DNA of 64,000 nucleotides from Pedobacter zeae (GCF_014196715.1 NZ_JACIEF010000002.1:682001-746000); one strand, 5' to 3'. Counted from the stretch's first letter, positions 19,540 to 29,387 are shown. Translations and numbers: made by a program. The notes: generated by a model not told the origin, from the letters alone.

Positions 19540-20649
19540 TCAAAGAGATAGATAACAATCCATTAATTGCTTTGTAACAACCGAACTGTTAAACTTCTGA
19601 ACAAATTCCAATCCTTTTTCCTTCATTTCCTTTTGGAGCTCAAAGTTCTCCAGAACCTGATTGATGGATTTTGCCAGTCCGTCGGCATCGTTTGGCGAAA
19701 CATATAAACTATTTGGTCCGCCCGCTTCTTCCAGGCACGAACCTGTTGCGGCAACCACCGGAATGCCTGAGTACAAAGCCTCAATAATAGGAATGCCAAA
19801 ACCCTCATAAAAGGAAGGATAAACAAAAACGCCTGCCATCTGGTAAATGCCTGGCAGATCGGCAAAAGGAATGTTTTTTAAGAATATGATGCGATCCTTT
19901 AAGTCAAATTTTTCGATTTCCTTTTCTACGGTTTTAAAATAGCCCGTTTGTTTACCTATTACTACGAGTTTATACTCCTCATCAACCTTTTTTAATGCTT
20001 GTACAGCCAATTTCAGATTTTTACGTTCTTCAATGGTGCCAACGTTCAGGATGTATTTTTCAGGTAGTTTATAAGTTGCACTGATGCGGCTTAAGGCGTG
20101 TTGCGGGAAAGGGGTTTTAAAACTGTCGTCACAGCTTTGGTAAATCACCTGTATTTTTTCTGGACTGATTTTGTATAAATCAATAATATCCTTTTTTGTT
20201 TTTTCGCTGATGGCGATAATTTTGCTGGCACGTTTACAGGCCGATTTACTTTTCCATTCGTATAATTTCCGGTCAATAAATTTATAGTATTGCGGAAAAT
20301 GGAGAAAAATCAGATCATGGATGGTAACGATCGATTTAATTCTGGTATGTTGTATGGCCAATGGTATTTCCTGACTAAGGCCATGAAAAATCTGGCATCC
20401 ATCCTGGTTTAAATCTTTAAGGATATTTAATGTCCTCCATAAAAACGGGCCGTTTTTAGGGAGCTGAAGTTCGATGTTCTCTTTTTCAAAAAAAGCATCG
20501 ATCTGTTTTGCCTGTTTTACTTTTGGGGAATAAACCAGGTACTTGTGTTCGGGAAACTGGTTGGCCAAATGCTCAATTAAGGATCGGCTGTAATTGCCCA
20601 ATCCGGTTAAATTGTTGGCCGCCCGTTTGCCATCGAATCCAATCTTCAT
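19540..20649 (-). CDS. glycosyltransferase, GT4 family
   Basis: A 369-residue GT-B fold enzyme of family GT4 (glycosyltransferase group 1). The N-terminal domain begins KIGFDGKRAANNLTGLGNYS, binding the acceptor. The C-terminal donor-binding domain (~180-345) carries ILNVGTIEERKNL and the EGFGIPIIEAL motif (E-x7-E) that holds the nucleotide-sugar phosphates. It has no transmembrane segment. It is not in a polysaccharide cluster, so the acceptor and product cannot be stated. The family resemblance is to mannosyl- or rhamnosyl-transferases. A palindromic repeat separates it from dapD upstream. Confidence 0.87.
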   Translation of the reverse strand: MKIGFDGKRAANNLTGLGNYSRSLIEHLANQFPEHKYLVYSPKVKQAKQIDAFFEKENIELQLPKNGPFLWRTLNILKDLNQDGCQIFHGLSQEIPLAIQHTRIKSIVTIHDLIFLHFPQYYKFIDRKLYEWKSKSACKRASKIIAISEKTKKDIIDLYKISPEKIQVIYQSCDDSFKTPFPQHALSRISATYKLPEKYILNVGTIEERKNLKLAVQALKKVDEEYKLVVIGKQTGYFKTVEKEIEKFDLKDRIIFLKNIPFADLPGIYQMAGVFVYPSFYEGFGIPIIEALYSGIPVVAATGSCLEEAGGPNSLYVSPNDADGLAKSINQVLENFELQKEMKEKGLEFVQKFNSSVVTKQLMDCYLSL

Positions 20650-20724
20650 TAGAGGTGTAAGGTTTAAGGTAAAAGGTTAAGGCTTTGGGTGTTGCCTTAC
20701 ACCTTAAGCCCTATACCTTAAACC
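20650..20724. repeat. AAGG/CCTT palindromic repeat, copy 2
   Basis: The left half GGTGTAAGGTTTAAGGT and the right half ACACCTTAAGCCC/ACCTTAAACC are near complements. It fills the whole gap between dapD and the glycosyltransferase. Same family as 6824-6908 and 42170-42246. Confidence 0.65.
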
Positions 20725-20726
20725 AT

Positions 20727-21545
20727 TTATACTGCTACATTATTTTCCCTTAACGCATCGTTAAGTGAGGTTTTCTTATCCGTACTTTCTTTACGTTTTC
20801 CGATAATTAATGCACAGGGAACCTGAAACTCGCCGGCAGGGAATTTTTTGGTATAACTTCCGGGAATGACTACGGAACGCGCAGGAACAATACCTTTGTA
20901 TTCAACAGGTGTTGAGCCGGTCACATCGATAATTTTGGTTGATGCGGTTAATACAACATTGGCTCCAAGCACTGCTTCCCGTTCTACTTTAACACCTTCT
21001 ACCACAATGGCCCTTGAACCTAAGAAAGCATCATCTTCGATAATTACCGGAGCAGCCTGTACCGGTTCCAGAACACCACCAATACCCACACCACCGCTTA
21101 AGTGAACGCGTTTACCGATCTGTGCACAAGAGCCAACCGTAGCCCAGGTATCAACCATAGTGCCTTCATCAACATAAGCGCCAATATTGACGTACGATGG
21201 CATCATGATTACACCTTTTGCCAAAAACGAACCGTAACGTGCGCTTGCCATAGGAACAACGCGAACACCCGTTGCCTTGTAATCGGTTTTTAATTCCATT
21301 TTATCATGGTAAACAAAAGGGCCATTTTTAATTTCTTTCATCTCACGGATCGGGAAATATAAAATTACCGCCTTTTTAACCCATTCATTAATGCCCCAAG
21401 AGTTTAAAACTGGTTCAGCAACACGGATTTCGCCTTTATCTAAACCCTGAATTACAGTTTCGATGGCTTCGCAATAGTTGCTATATTGTAAAAGGGTTCT
21501 GTCTTCCCAAGCGGCTTCAATTAATTTCTTTAAATCTGAGTACAT
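20727..21545 (-). CDS. dapD: tetrahydrodipicolinate N-succinyltransferase
   Basis: Succinylates tetrahydrodipicolinate in the succinylase branch of lysine and diaminopimelate synthesis. The protein has 272 residues, the normal length. It has a short N-terminal helical domain, then a left-handed beta-helix of hexapeptide repeats (~100-215: MMPSYVNIGAYVDEGTMVDTW, VHLSGGVGIGGVLEP, VIIEDDAFLGS), and a C-terminal strand with KFPAGEFQVPCALIIGKR. The product feeds both lysine and peptidoglycan. It is divergent from the S4 gene, and the shared upstream region contains a large inverted repeat. Confidence 0.96.
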   Translation of the reverse strand: MYSDLKKLIEAAWEDRTLLQYSNYCEAIETVIQGLDKGEIRVAEPVLNSWGINEWVKKAVILYFPIREMKEIKNGPFVYHDKMELKTDYKATGVRVVPMASARYGSFLAKGVIMMPSYVNIGAYVDEGTMVDTWATVGSCAQIGKRVHLSGGVGIGGVLEPVQAAPVIIEDDAFLGSRAIVVEGVKVEREAVLGANVVLTASTKIIDVTGSTPVEYKGIVPARSVVIPGSYTKKFPAGEFQVPCALIIGKRKESTDKKTSLNDALRENNVAV

Positions 21546-21592
21546 GATGTTTTTAAATTTTACGCAAAATAAATCAATTTTTGCTTATTAAA

Positions 21593-21693
21593 AGGGTTAA
21601 TTGTTTAAATTGTTTTGTAGTTGGGTATAATTGGTTGCTGTTTAATTGCCGGAATAAGCGCTATTTAATTAACCAGTTTAAACAATTAACCCT
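21593..21693. repeat. 17-bp inverted repeat in the dapD/S4 divergent region
   Basis: AGGGTTAATTGTTTAAA (21593-21609) is the exact reverse complement of 21677-21693, with 67 bp between. It lies between two divergently transcribed genes and overlaps the probable promoter zone of both. Confidence 0.6.
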
Positions 21694-21700
21694 AATTACG

Positions 21701-21708
21701 TATTTTTG
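21701..21708 (+). promoter_or_regulatory. -7-like element TATTTTTG before S4 gene
   Basis: Fits TAnnTTTG and ends 7 bp before the ATG at 21715, predicting a transcript with little or no leader. It lies 8 bp right of the inverted repeat. Confidence 0.4.
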
Positions 21709-21714
21709 AATTTT

Positions 21715-22116
21715 ATGACAGAGACAGAAAAACTTAGGATAGATAAATATTTATGGGCGATCAGGCTGTTTAAAACGAGGAGTCTTGCTACTGATGCCTG
21801 TAAAGCCGGAAGAGTAAAGCTGAAAGGACAGAATATTAAACCTTCGGCTATTGTAAAAGTTGGAGATGTTTATCAGGTATCGAAAGGTATTGAAAAGAAA
21901 ATTATAGAAGTAATTGAACTTTCATACAACAGAACCGATTCGCCAACCGCCTTAACCAAATATAAGGACCTAACTCCTGTTGAAGAAACCCATGCCTTTA
22001 AATCGATGTTCCATGCGCCAAGCCTGAAACGCGACAGGGGGACAGGCCGCCCAACGAAAAAAGACCGGCGTGAAACAGATGACCTTATCGGTGGCATGTT
22101 TGAGAAAGAAGATTAG
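21715..22116 (+). CDS. RNA-binding S4 domain protein (Hsp15-like)
   Basis: A 133-residue protein with an N-terminal S4 domain (~5-65): LRIDKYLWAIRLFKTRSLATDACKAGRV and GDVYQVSKG are characteristic of the HslR/Hsp15 group, which binds 50S subunits carrying stalled nascent chains. The C-terminal part is basic (KRDRGTGRPTKKDRR). The start at 21715 (ATG) was preferred over an in-frame TTG three codons upstream because that TTG lies within the -7-like element. Its last 4 bases overlap the convergent EcsC gene. Confidence 0.85.
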   Translation: MTETEKLRIDKYLWAIRLFKTRSLATDACKAGRVKLKGQNIKPSAIVKVGDVYQVSKGIEKKIIEVIELSYNRTDSPTALTKYKDLTPVEETHAFKSMFHAPSLKRDRGTGRPTKKDRRETDDLIGGMFEKED

Positions 22117-22886
22117 TTTCCAGTTTTCAGCTTACGGTTTTCAGTTTCTTGCGAACTGCTAACGGCGTACTGTAAACTGAAATACCTCATGCGGTAACCC
22201 ATCATGGCTGTTTTGCCCAGTTTTTCGATCAATTTATAATTGGCTACAGCACCAACTGCTGCACCTACAAAAGGCAGTAGTTGAGCCAGTTTGGCTAAAT
22301 CAATGTAATCGCGGTATTGTTGCTGAAAAGTGAGCCAATCGAATTCATCAATATTGGCAGGTAACCGGTGAGCTTTATCGTCCCAGTTCTGCATTTTAAA
22401 AAATACATTCTGGCTTTCTTCCTTATTCGAAAAGGCCAGTTGAAAAATATGTAAAATGTATAAACGCTCGCGGTAATCTTTAACATCGTATCCGTAAATC
22501 GCGGCGATATCAAAAAGCATCTTCATTTTAATACCCAGCAGTAAAGGGAAATCGGCCAGGCTCATTAGAAAACCGCCAGCTCCTGTAATTCCACCTTCTG
22601 CAGCGCCGGTTTTTTTGTAATTATCAATTTTTTGCTTTACCAATGCTTCACGGTGCATTAAAGTTAAATCGGTGATGGGTTTCGATGTTGTAAAGGTAGA
22701 ACCAAAAAGAACAGCCTTAACCATCTGCTTGATTGCCGTGGTAATGGCGCTATGCACTTTGTCTGGAATGTAACTGTTTATTTTCTTCTGAACTTTATCG
22801 GTCATTTTGTTCAATAGTGAAGGTTTCTGTAAGATTTTAAACTTCCAGAACTCCAGTTCGCTGTTGATTTTTTGCTCGTAATTCAT
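22113..22886 (-). CDS. EcsC family protein
   Basis: A 257-residue protein of the EcsC family (named after the B. subtilis ABC-transporter-linked EcsC, of unknown biochemical function). The family region has TGAAEGGITGAGGFLMSLADFPLLLGIKMKML, a hydrophobic, glycine-rich hairpin, and a second hydrophobic stretch (LLPFVGAAVGAVANY). The start at 22886 (MNYEQKIN) is preferred, and a Met seven codons upstream is the alternative. The last ~15 residues (SSSQETENRKLKTGN) are encoded by a palindromic repeat and are probably not part of the ancestral protein. Confidence 0.8.
   Translation of the reverse strand: MNYEQKINSELEFWKFKILQKPSLLNKMTDKVQKKINSYIPDKVHSAITTAIKQMVKAVLFGSTFTTSKPITDLTLMHREALVKQKIDNYKKTGAAEGGITGAGGFLMSLADFPLLLGIKMKMLFDIAAIYGYDVKDYRERLYILHIFQLAFSNKEESQNVFFKMQNWDDKAHRLPANIDEFDWLTFQQQYRDYIDLAKLAQLLPFVGAAVGAVANYKLIEKLGKTAMMGYRMRYFSLQYAVSSSQETENRKLKTGN
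22116..22185. repeat. TTTTCAG/CTGAAAA palindromic repeat overlapping the EcsC 3' end
   Basis: Units CCAGTTTTCAG and GGTTTTCAGTTTC on the left face GTAAACTGAAA on the right. The element overlaps the last codons of the EcsC gene and the end of the convergent S4 gene. Confidence 0.5.
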
Positions 22887-22940
22887 CTTTGTTTTTATTA
22901 AAGACACTTACTAACCCGTAGTTGTTTTATGCCCGATGTA

Positions 22941-23417
22941 CTAGTAATTAATCCGCAGTGTAGAAGTTTCCCATAGCTTAAAAGCCAACAAAGCTTCATC
23001 CCGCATCAGCTGGATGACCGGAAGGCTCCTTTTGTCCATCGGTTTATCCAGCTCTTCATAAATAAACTTGTCGCTAAAGCCGATATTTTCGGCATCTGCC
23101 TTGGTATTTGCGTAATAGATGGTATCAATCCGTGCCCAATAAATAGCTCCTAAACACATAGGGCAGGGCTCGCAGCTGGTATAAATTACACAGCCACTTA
23201 AATCGAAAGTATTTAATTCGGTACAGGCCAGCCTAATGGCCGAAACCTCTGCATGTGCAGTTGGATCGTTGGTAGAAGTAACCCTATTCGCCGATTTGGC
23301 AATCACCTTGCCGTCTTTTACCACCACAGCGCCAAAAGGGCCACCAATGCTTTCGCTTACATTCTGTACAGACAGATCGATGGCCATCTGCATAAATTCC
23401 TGATGCTGTTTTTCCAT
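22941..23417 (-). CDS. guaD: guanine deaminase-type nucleoside/base deaminase
   Basis: A 158-residue zinc-dependent cytidine deaminase-fold protein. The zinc site is His55-Ala-Glu57 (DPTAHAE) with PCPMC (Cys85 and Cys88). The order GGPFGAVVVKDG...SCEPCPMCLGAIYWAR...FIYEELDKP matches B. subtilis-type GuaD closely, which turns guanine into xanthine and ammonia. tRNA adenosine deaminase TadA is the main alternative, but the C-terminal FIYEELDKPMDKR segment favours GuaD. No other purine gene lies nearby. Confidence 0.83.
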   Translation of the reverse strand: MEKQHQEFMQMAIDLSVQNVSESIGGPFGAVVVKDGKVIAKSANRVTSTNDPTAHAEVSAIRLACTELNTFDLSGCVIYTSCEPCPMCLGAIYWARIDTIYYANTKADAENIGFSDKFIYEELDKPMDKRSLPVIQLMRDEALLAFKLWETSTLRINY

Positions 23418-23446
23418 AGTTTTCTAATATCCGAAAAAAACAGCAC

Positions 23447-23478
23447 AAAAAAAATGCCCCGTTTTTAAGCAGGGCATT
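23447..23478 (-). terminator. intrinsic terminator of the OmpH-like gene
   Basis: On the minus strand AATGCCC...GGGCATT (23453-23459 with 23472-23478) is followed by at least eight T residues. It lies directly after the OmpH-like gene stop. Confidence 0.85.
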
Positions 23479-23499
23479 CTGAATTAAATATTGTATTGC

Positions 23500-24099
23500 T
23501 TATTTTTTGCTGTATTCGGCATTTAAGCCTTTAATTACTTCCGAAGTTACATCTAAGCTTTCATCGGCAAATAAAATGGCGCTGTTGCCTTTCGAGTAGG
23601 TCAATACCATTTTATATCCTTTTTGCTTCGCATAACCTTTTAAATAATCGGCTACTTTATCATATAACTTTTCGTTTTCAACGGCTTGCTCATTCTGTAA
23701 AGCGCCACCCGCATTTTGCTGATAGGTTTGCAGCTCTTGTTGTTTACGTGCTAAACGCTCTTCGGTACTTTTACGCTGATCGGCCGATAAAGTAGCGGCA
23801 GATTGTTGATATTGAGCAACTTCTCTCTGAAAGGCCTGGCCCTTTGCCTGCATATCGGCCTGCGCATTTTTGGTTTTACCTTCAAACTTTACTTTAAGAT
23901 CTTTGAAGTATTCATATTTAGTAAGCAGCGAATCGGAGTTAACAAACACAATTTTGTCGGTCGGAGAAACCGCTGCAGTAGTGCTCTCTGTTTTTTTAGT
24001 TTCAGTAGTTTTAGTGTCTTTGTTCTGGCATGCAGACAAGGCAGTTACTAATGTTGCTGTTGCAAGTAAACCAAAGGTTTTAAAGGTTCTTCTTTCCAT
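23500..24099 (-). CDS. OmpH/Skp-like periplasmic lipoprotein
   Basis: A 199-residue protein with a lipobox (LSAC, Cys24) and a Thr/Lys-rich linker to about 47. The OmpH (Skp) domain begins KIVFVNSDSLLTKYEYFKDL. The middle (~75-145) is a long glutamine/alanine-rich coiled coil, as in the tentacle helices of Skp, and the end GYKMVLTYSKGNSAILFADESLDVT is the usual C-terminal strand. Skp-type proteins hold unfolded outer-membrane proteins in the periplasm. Lipid anchoring is common in this phylum. A promoter-like pair lies just upstream. Confidence 0.85.
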   Translation of the reverse strand: MERRTFKTFGLLATATLVTALSACQNKDTKTTETKKTESTTAAVSPTDKIVFVNSDSLLTKYEYFKDLKVKFEGKTKNAQADMQAKGQAFQREVAQYQQSAATLSADQRKSTEERLARKQQELQTYQQNAGGALQNEQAVENEKLYDKVADYLKGYAKQKGYKMVLTYSKGNSAILFADESLDVTSEVIKGLNAEYSKK

Positions 24100-24119
24100 T
24101 ATTGTTTAATAAATTTTAG

Positions 24120-24150
24120 CAAACTTATATAAATTAGTTTTGATATGCAA
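24120..24150 (-). promoter_or_regulatory. Bacteroidota-type promoter for the OmpH-like gene
   Basis: On the minus strand, TTG (24148-24150), a 20-bp spacer and TAAGTTTG (24120-24127) match the -33/-7 consensus. The predicted start near 24113 leaves a leader of about 14 nt. Confidence 0.55.
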
Positions 24151-24270
24151 TTTAAAGAAAGGCCTGTTAGGACACAAGTTCTGTTTTGCGTTCGGCGCTT
24201 GGTTGAATTTACCAATGTTTGGGTACCTAGGTTAGCTGTTTAATCCTATATGATAATTCTCATGGCTACA

Positions 24271-24718
24271 GTTCGTGTCAGCACCTGCTATAAACCTTAT
24301 TTGGCCCATCGGTTGGTGTTTCACAGCAAAGATTAGGAAATGAGCGGTTAATGGTTCTTGGCAGTTTGCAGCCCTGCTTTTGCTTATCGTCCTCTCCCGA
24401 TGAAAAATCGAGATGCGGGCTATTCCGCTCAATCAGGTTTAGGAACAAGGGTTTCTGCATGTTACAAACCCCAAAAATGAATACCATCGGCCTGGTTCGT
24501 GTCAGCACCTGCTATAAACCTTATTTAGCCCATCGGTTGGTGTTTTACAGCAAAGATTAGGAAATGATCGGTTAATGGTTCTTGGCGGTTTGCAGCCCTG
24601 CTTTTGCTTATAGTCCTCTCCCGATGAAAAATCGGGGTGCGGGCTATTCCGCTCAATCAGGTTTAGGAACAAGGGTTTCTGCATCCTGCAACCCTAAAGA
24701 TGGAATGCCATTTTGGCC
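24271..24718 (+). repeat. tandem repeat array, 2 copies of a 224-bp unit
   Basis: Two head-to-tail copies (24271-24494 and 24495-24718) are nearly identical over their first ~190 bp, from GTTCGTGTCAGCACCTGC to GGGTTTCTGCAT, and more diverged over the last ~35 bp. Each holds a hairpin with GAAAA loop (24394-24412; 24620-24636) preceded by GCTTAT and followed by GTTTAGGAAC. Apparent minus-strand reading frames in each copy do not resemble proteins. The core is related to the array at 61099-61845. Confidence 0.8.
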
Positions 24719-24988
24719 ATATAGCCTCCTGCCGTTACAGGCGGGCGGTTGAAGCGTTACCCTGCAAGTGATGGGGTAGGAGGCAGCGAAGCCCAAAAGC
24801 GTAAAACCGGGAAGAAACGGAGTGTTTTGTACAGGTCCTGCGCTCCAGAACAGGTTTGTGATTTATCTTGTCGATTGATAGAAAAAAGAATAGATTTTTT
24901 TATTTAAACACCATGCGGGCGACTTTTATACCAATCTTTTAACAGCCTAAAACTTATCCACATATTAGTTTAAATGCCAAAATTTCCG
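24719..24988. other. non-coding remainder upstream of gyrB
   Basis: No gene is seen. The first ~130 bp contain a GC-rich palindromic piece (CCTGCCGTTACAGGCGGG) and repeat-like text (GAAGCCCAAAAGCGTAAAACCGGG) resembling the 61-kb array. The last part is AT-rich with a perfect DnaA-box 9-mer TTATCCACA at 24954-24962. Confidence 0.45.
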
Positions 24989-24996
24989 TATTTTTG
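24989..24996 (+). promoter_or_regulatory. -7-like element for gyrB
   Basis: TATTTTTG fits TAnnTTTG and lies 24 bp before the gyrB ATG. No clear TTG at the -33 position. Confidence 0.4.
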
Positions 24997-25017
24997 ATAC
25001 TTATTGTTTTTAATTAA

Positions 25018-26979
<1,962 letters not shown>

Positions 26980-27003
26980 TAAGCGCTGAACATAAAATAA
27001 CGA

Positions 27004-27040
27004 AACCTCTTTAAGTTAAATCTTGAAGAGGTTTTGTTTT
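27004..27040 (+). terminator. intrinsic terminator after gyrB
   Basis: AAACCTCTT...AAGAGGTTT stem (27004-27012 with 27026-27034) with an inner AAG/CTT pairing, then TTTTGTTTTT. Confidence 0.8.
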
Positions 27041-27315
27041 TATGGTGATGTTTGATCGCCCATCCTTAAGAAGGCAACGTTGATGTATATTATGGTGCAG
27101 GCCGTTTTCAACCGCTGTAAAGGCATCCCGAATTAATTTTTTTAGAACGGTTAGGTGCTTACGTCTGATTGCCGGGTAGAAACAAAGCCATTCAAACATG
27201 AATGGCTTTTGTCTTATTATACACTATAAACCATTGATTCTTTTCATCCAAAAAGAAAGCTCATGGCATTAACTAACCATCTCAAATCAATGAGATTTAT
27301 CTTAACTACAGACGA
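27041..27315. other. intergenic region between gyrB and bestrophin gene
   Basis: No convincing gene. A second hairpin, AAAGCCATTC/GAATGGCTTT (27184-27193 with 27200-27209), is followed by TTGTCTT. A 62-codon minus-strand frame (27011-27199) would start inside this hairpin and end inside the first terminator, so it is unlikely to be real. Confidence 0.45.
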
Positions 27316-28242
27316 TTACAAAATGTAATACGATCCAACAGGCGCCAGTTCTGTTTGTGGCTTATCTTCGTAAATTTTATTGTCATCGAGCATTTGGCAA
27401 AGATCACGTTCGATGGTTCTGCAGATTGTTGTGGTTGGCGTATCCGTAGGTTTGTTTTCAAACGGATCCTGTAAATGCACAGCCATTTTCTCTACCAGTA
27501 AAAAGAATGCCGCAATGGCCACTACTAAAGGAACTTCCATGTAACCAAAATATTCAATCAGTCCGAAGGGCAGCAGCACAATAAACAAATGGATAGACAT
27601 GTTGATATACTTGCTATAGGTAACCGGGAAAACGGTATTTTTAATCCTTTCCGATCCGCCCATGTGGTTACACAATGCGGTAATGGTTTTATCAATCTCT
27701 ATTTGCTGATATTTGTTGATCCAACCCTCCTGTAATGCCTTTTTTAAATCCATAGCATGTAACTCCAATAGGGTTGCGGTTACATTTTTGCGTTTTTTGA
27801 TAAAGGTGATTTCATCGGGGCTAAGGTATTCATCCAAACCTTTCCGGGCATTGAAGCCTCTTAGCGACTGACTTAATGCATAACACCAGGCAATCTGCCT
27901 TTTGATGAAACGGGCTTTAAATTCTTCAATTTCATCCATTCCATACGGATTATCTACAAATGACAATATCTGGCGGGAGAGTGATCTTGAATCGTTTACT
28001 ATGGCGCCCCAAAGAATCCTTGCCTCCCACCATCTATCGTATGCCTGGTTGGAACGGAATGCCAGTAAAAGCGAAATAATGGTTCCCAGTAAAGCCGGCA
28101 CAGCAACAGGAATTGAAATGCGTGTAACATGGAAGTTCTCATACAATACTACAATGCCTATGGAGTAGCCAATAACAAACAGGACTTCCTTTTTGATCTT
28201 TCCAAATATATAAGTGAGCGGAATATTGTTTCGTAAAAGCAT
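27316..28242 (-). CDS. bestrophin family ion channel protein
   Basis: A 308-residue integral membrane protein of the bestrophin/UPF0187 family. The family mark SLLLAFRSNQAYDRWWEARILWG is present at ~57-80, with hydrophobic segments near 15-35, 45-65, 215-235 and 240-260. Bacterial homologues form pentameric channels, usually cation-selective, whereas animal bestrophins pass chloride. The N-terminus MLLRNNIPLTYIFGKIKKEV is a typical start. It stands before a Usp-like gene on the same strand (24 bp apart), and the two may be one operon. Confidence 0.87.
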   Translation of the reverse strand: MLLRNNIPLTYIFGKIKKEVLFVIGYSIGIVVLYENFHVTRISIPVAVPALLGTIISLLLAFRSNQAYDRWWEARILWGAIVNDSRSLSRQILSFVDNPYGMDEIEEFKARFIKRQIAWCYALSQSLRGFNARKGLDEYLSPDEITFIKKRKNVTATLLELHAMDLKKALQEGWINKYQQIEIDKTITALCNHMGGSERIKNTVFPVTYSKYINMSIHLFIVLLPFGLIEYFGYMEVPLVVAIAAFFLLVEKMAVHLQDPFENKPTDTPTTTICRTIERDLCQMLDDNKIYEDKPQTELAPVGSYYIL

Positions 28243-28266
28243 AATATAAGGGTTGAAATGTGATGA

Positions 28267-28764
28267 TTAAACGTTTGATTCTTGCAACTGTGTCTCATAC
28301 ATTTTTGTATCTACCAAGTTTTCGCTGGCATGAACAGACAAGGCATTTAATTGAATTACTGAACAGCCTGCCCGTTCCGTTAATATTTTAGGATCGATAC
28401 TGTATTTATTGATTGGTTTAAATGAATAACCTTTGAGGTAGGCTATGCAGGATATATCAAAAGCCTCGAGGAAATTTTTAAAAGCGGCCACGGTACTTCC
28501 ATAGAAATACTCAATACCGATCGTGTTGATCTGATGGGCATATTTTTCTTTAACAGCTTCCAGTTCGCGGTAAAATTCATCACTGATGTTTTCGTAATCA
28601 CGGCTGCGACGGCTCAGCATGAGCATATCGGTAATAGAATCAGACAACTTAAAGGCATGAACAAAGATGATGTTCAGTTTCTCATTTGCCTGATGCTGCA
28701 CCAGCGCATCTACAATCCTGATGCTTTCTAATTTAAAGTCGGTAGGCAATAATACTGTTTTCAT
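28267..28764 (-). CDS. universal stress protein-like protein
   Basis: A 165-residue protein that begins MKTVLLPTDFKLESIRIVDALV, the usual opening of Usp-type alpha/beta (HUP) domains in Bacteroidota, followed by a strand LNIIFVHAF. The ATP-binding G-x2-G-x9-G-S/T signature is not visible, so it may not bind ATP. The C-terminus is polar and variable. The family assignment rests on the N-terminal part and is moderate. It sits 24 bp upstream of the bestrophin gene. Confidence 0.6.
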   Translation of the reverse strand: MKTVLLPTDFKLESIRIVDALVQHQANEKLNIIFVHAFKLSDSITDMLMLSRRSRDYENISDEFYRELEAVKEKYAHQINTIGIEYFYGSTVAAFKNFLEAFDISCIAYLKGYSFKPINKYSIDPKILTERAGCSVIQLNALSVHASENLVDTKMYETQLQESNV

Positions 28765-28913
28765 GGGCTATATCTTAATTAAATAAACTATGTGGTTATT
28801 AATACAAGAATAACCCGCAAAAATTACAGCCAAATAAGAACAGGATTAGAATCAGATTAGAAGGTACTCCTTTTGGGAATCAGGTGGTTAATGCCGGTAA
28901 CATGGTATGCAAT

Positions 28914-29387
28914 CTAGGCTGAGCGCCGGTTTAACGGCTCAAGGTAACGGTCAATCCGTCTTTTATTTTGCTGTTGCAGCAAACTTGGATATAGATTCAT
29001 TAACACATTTACAAGCAGCATAATCAGTGCAAACAGGTATAGACCCTGAATTATTTTAATGAACATAAAAACAGACATAAAAGAAAAGGCGAAAAGATGG
29101 TTAAGTTCGGCAGTGGTCATTTCGATTCGGTACTCGTTTAATTCTTTTGCCAGGATTCTTTTTTTTATGGAAAGTTTAGGGTTAAAAAACTTAAAGAAAC
29201 TGTGCATAATGATCCACTTGAAGGGCGTGAGACCGAGCCAGCGGTTTATGTGTTCATTCTGGATGAAATTCAGCTTAGACAGCCTTTCCTGGTAAAATGT
29301 AGTTTTGGAAAGGAAAGCATTAATCACCATGCCCACCATCCACGAGATAAATGCAATGGATAAACTGAAAGTAAAATATTTGACCAT
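28914..29387 (-). CDS. small membrane protein, CrtO acyltransferase-like
   Basis: A 157-residue protein with hydrophobic segments near 5-25 and 92-130. The C-terminal pattern (AEL.H...F, a hydrophobic run, then N...YP.LLQQQNKRRIDRYLEPL) resembles staphylococcal CrtO, glycosyl-diaponeurosporenoate acyltransferase, whose end has the same arrangement of Asn, a (Q)RYNR-like motif and basic residues. No other carotenoid gene lies in the window, so the substrate is open. A small lipid- or carotenoid-linked acyltransferase or an uncharacterised membrane protein are both possible. Confidence 0.45.
   Translation of the reverse strand: MVKYFTFSLSIAFISWMVGMVINAFLSKTTFYQERLSKLNFIQNEHINRWLGLTPFKWIIMHSFFKFFNPKLSIKKRILAKELNEYRIEMTTAELNHLFAFSFMSVFMFIKIIQGLYLFALIMLLVNVLMNLYPSLLQQQNKRRIDRYLEPLNRRSA

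Noticed and set aside
24278..24684. Short minus-strand frames in the 24-kb tandem repeat
   Set aside because: They come from the repeated DNA itself, differ in length between copies and have no likely start or family.
24271..24718. Tandem repeats considered as a CRISPR array
   Set aside because: The unit is far too long (224 and ~308 bp) with no regular short repeats and spacers, and no cas genes are near.
27011..27199. 62-codon minus-strand frame between gyrB and bestrophin
   Set aside because: It starts inside one hairpin and ends inside the gyrB terminator; no recognisable protein.
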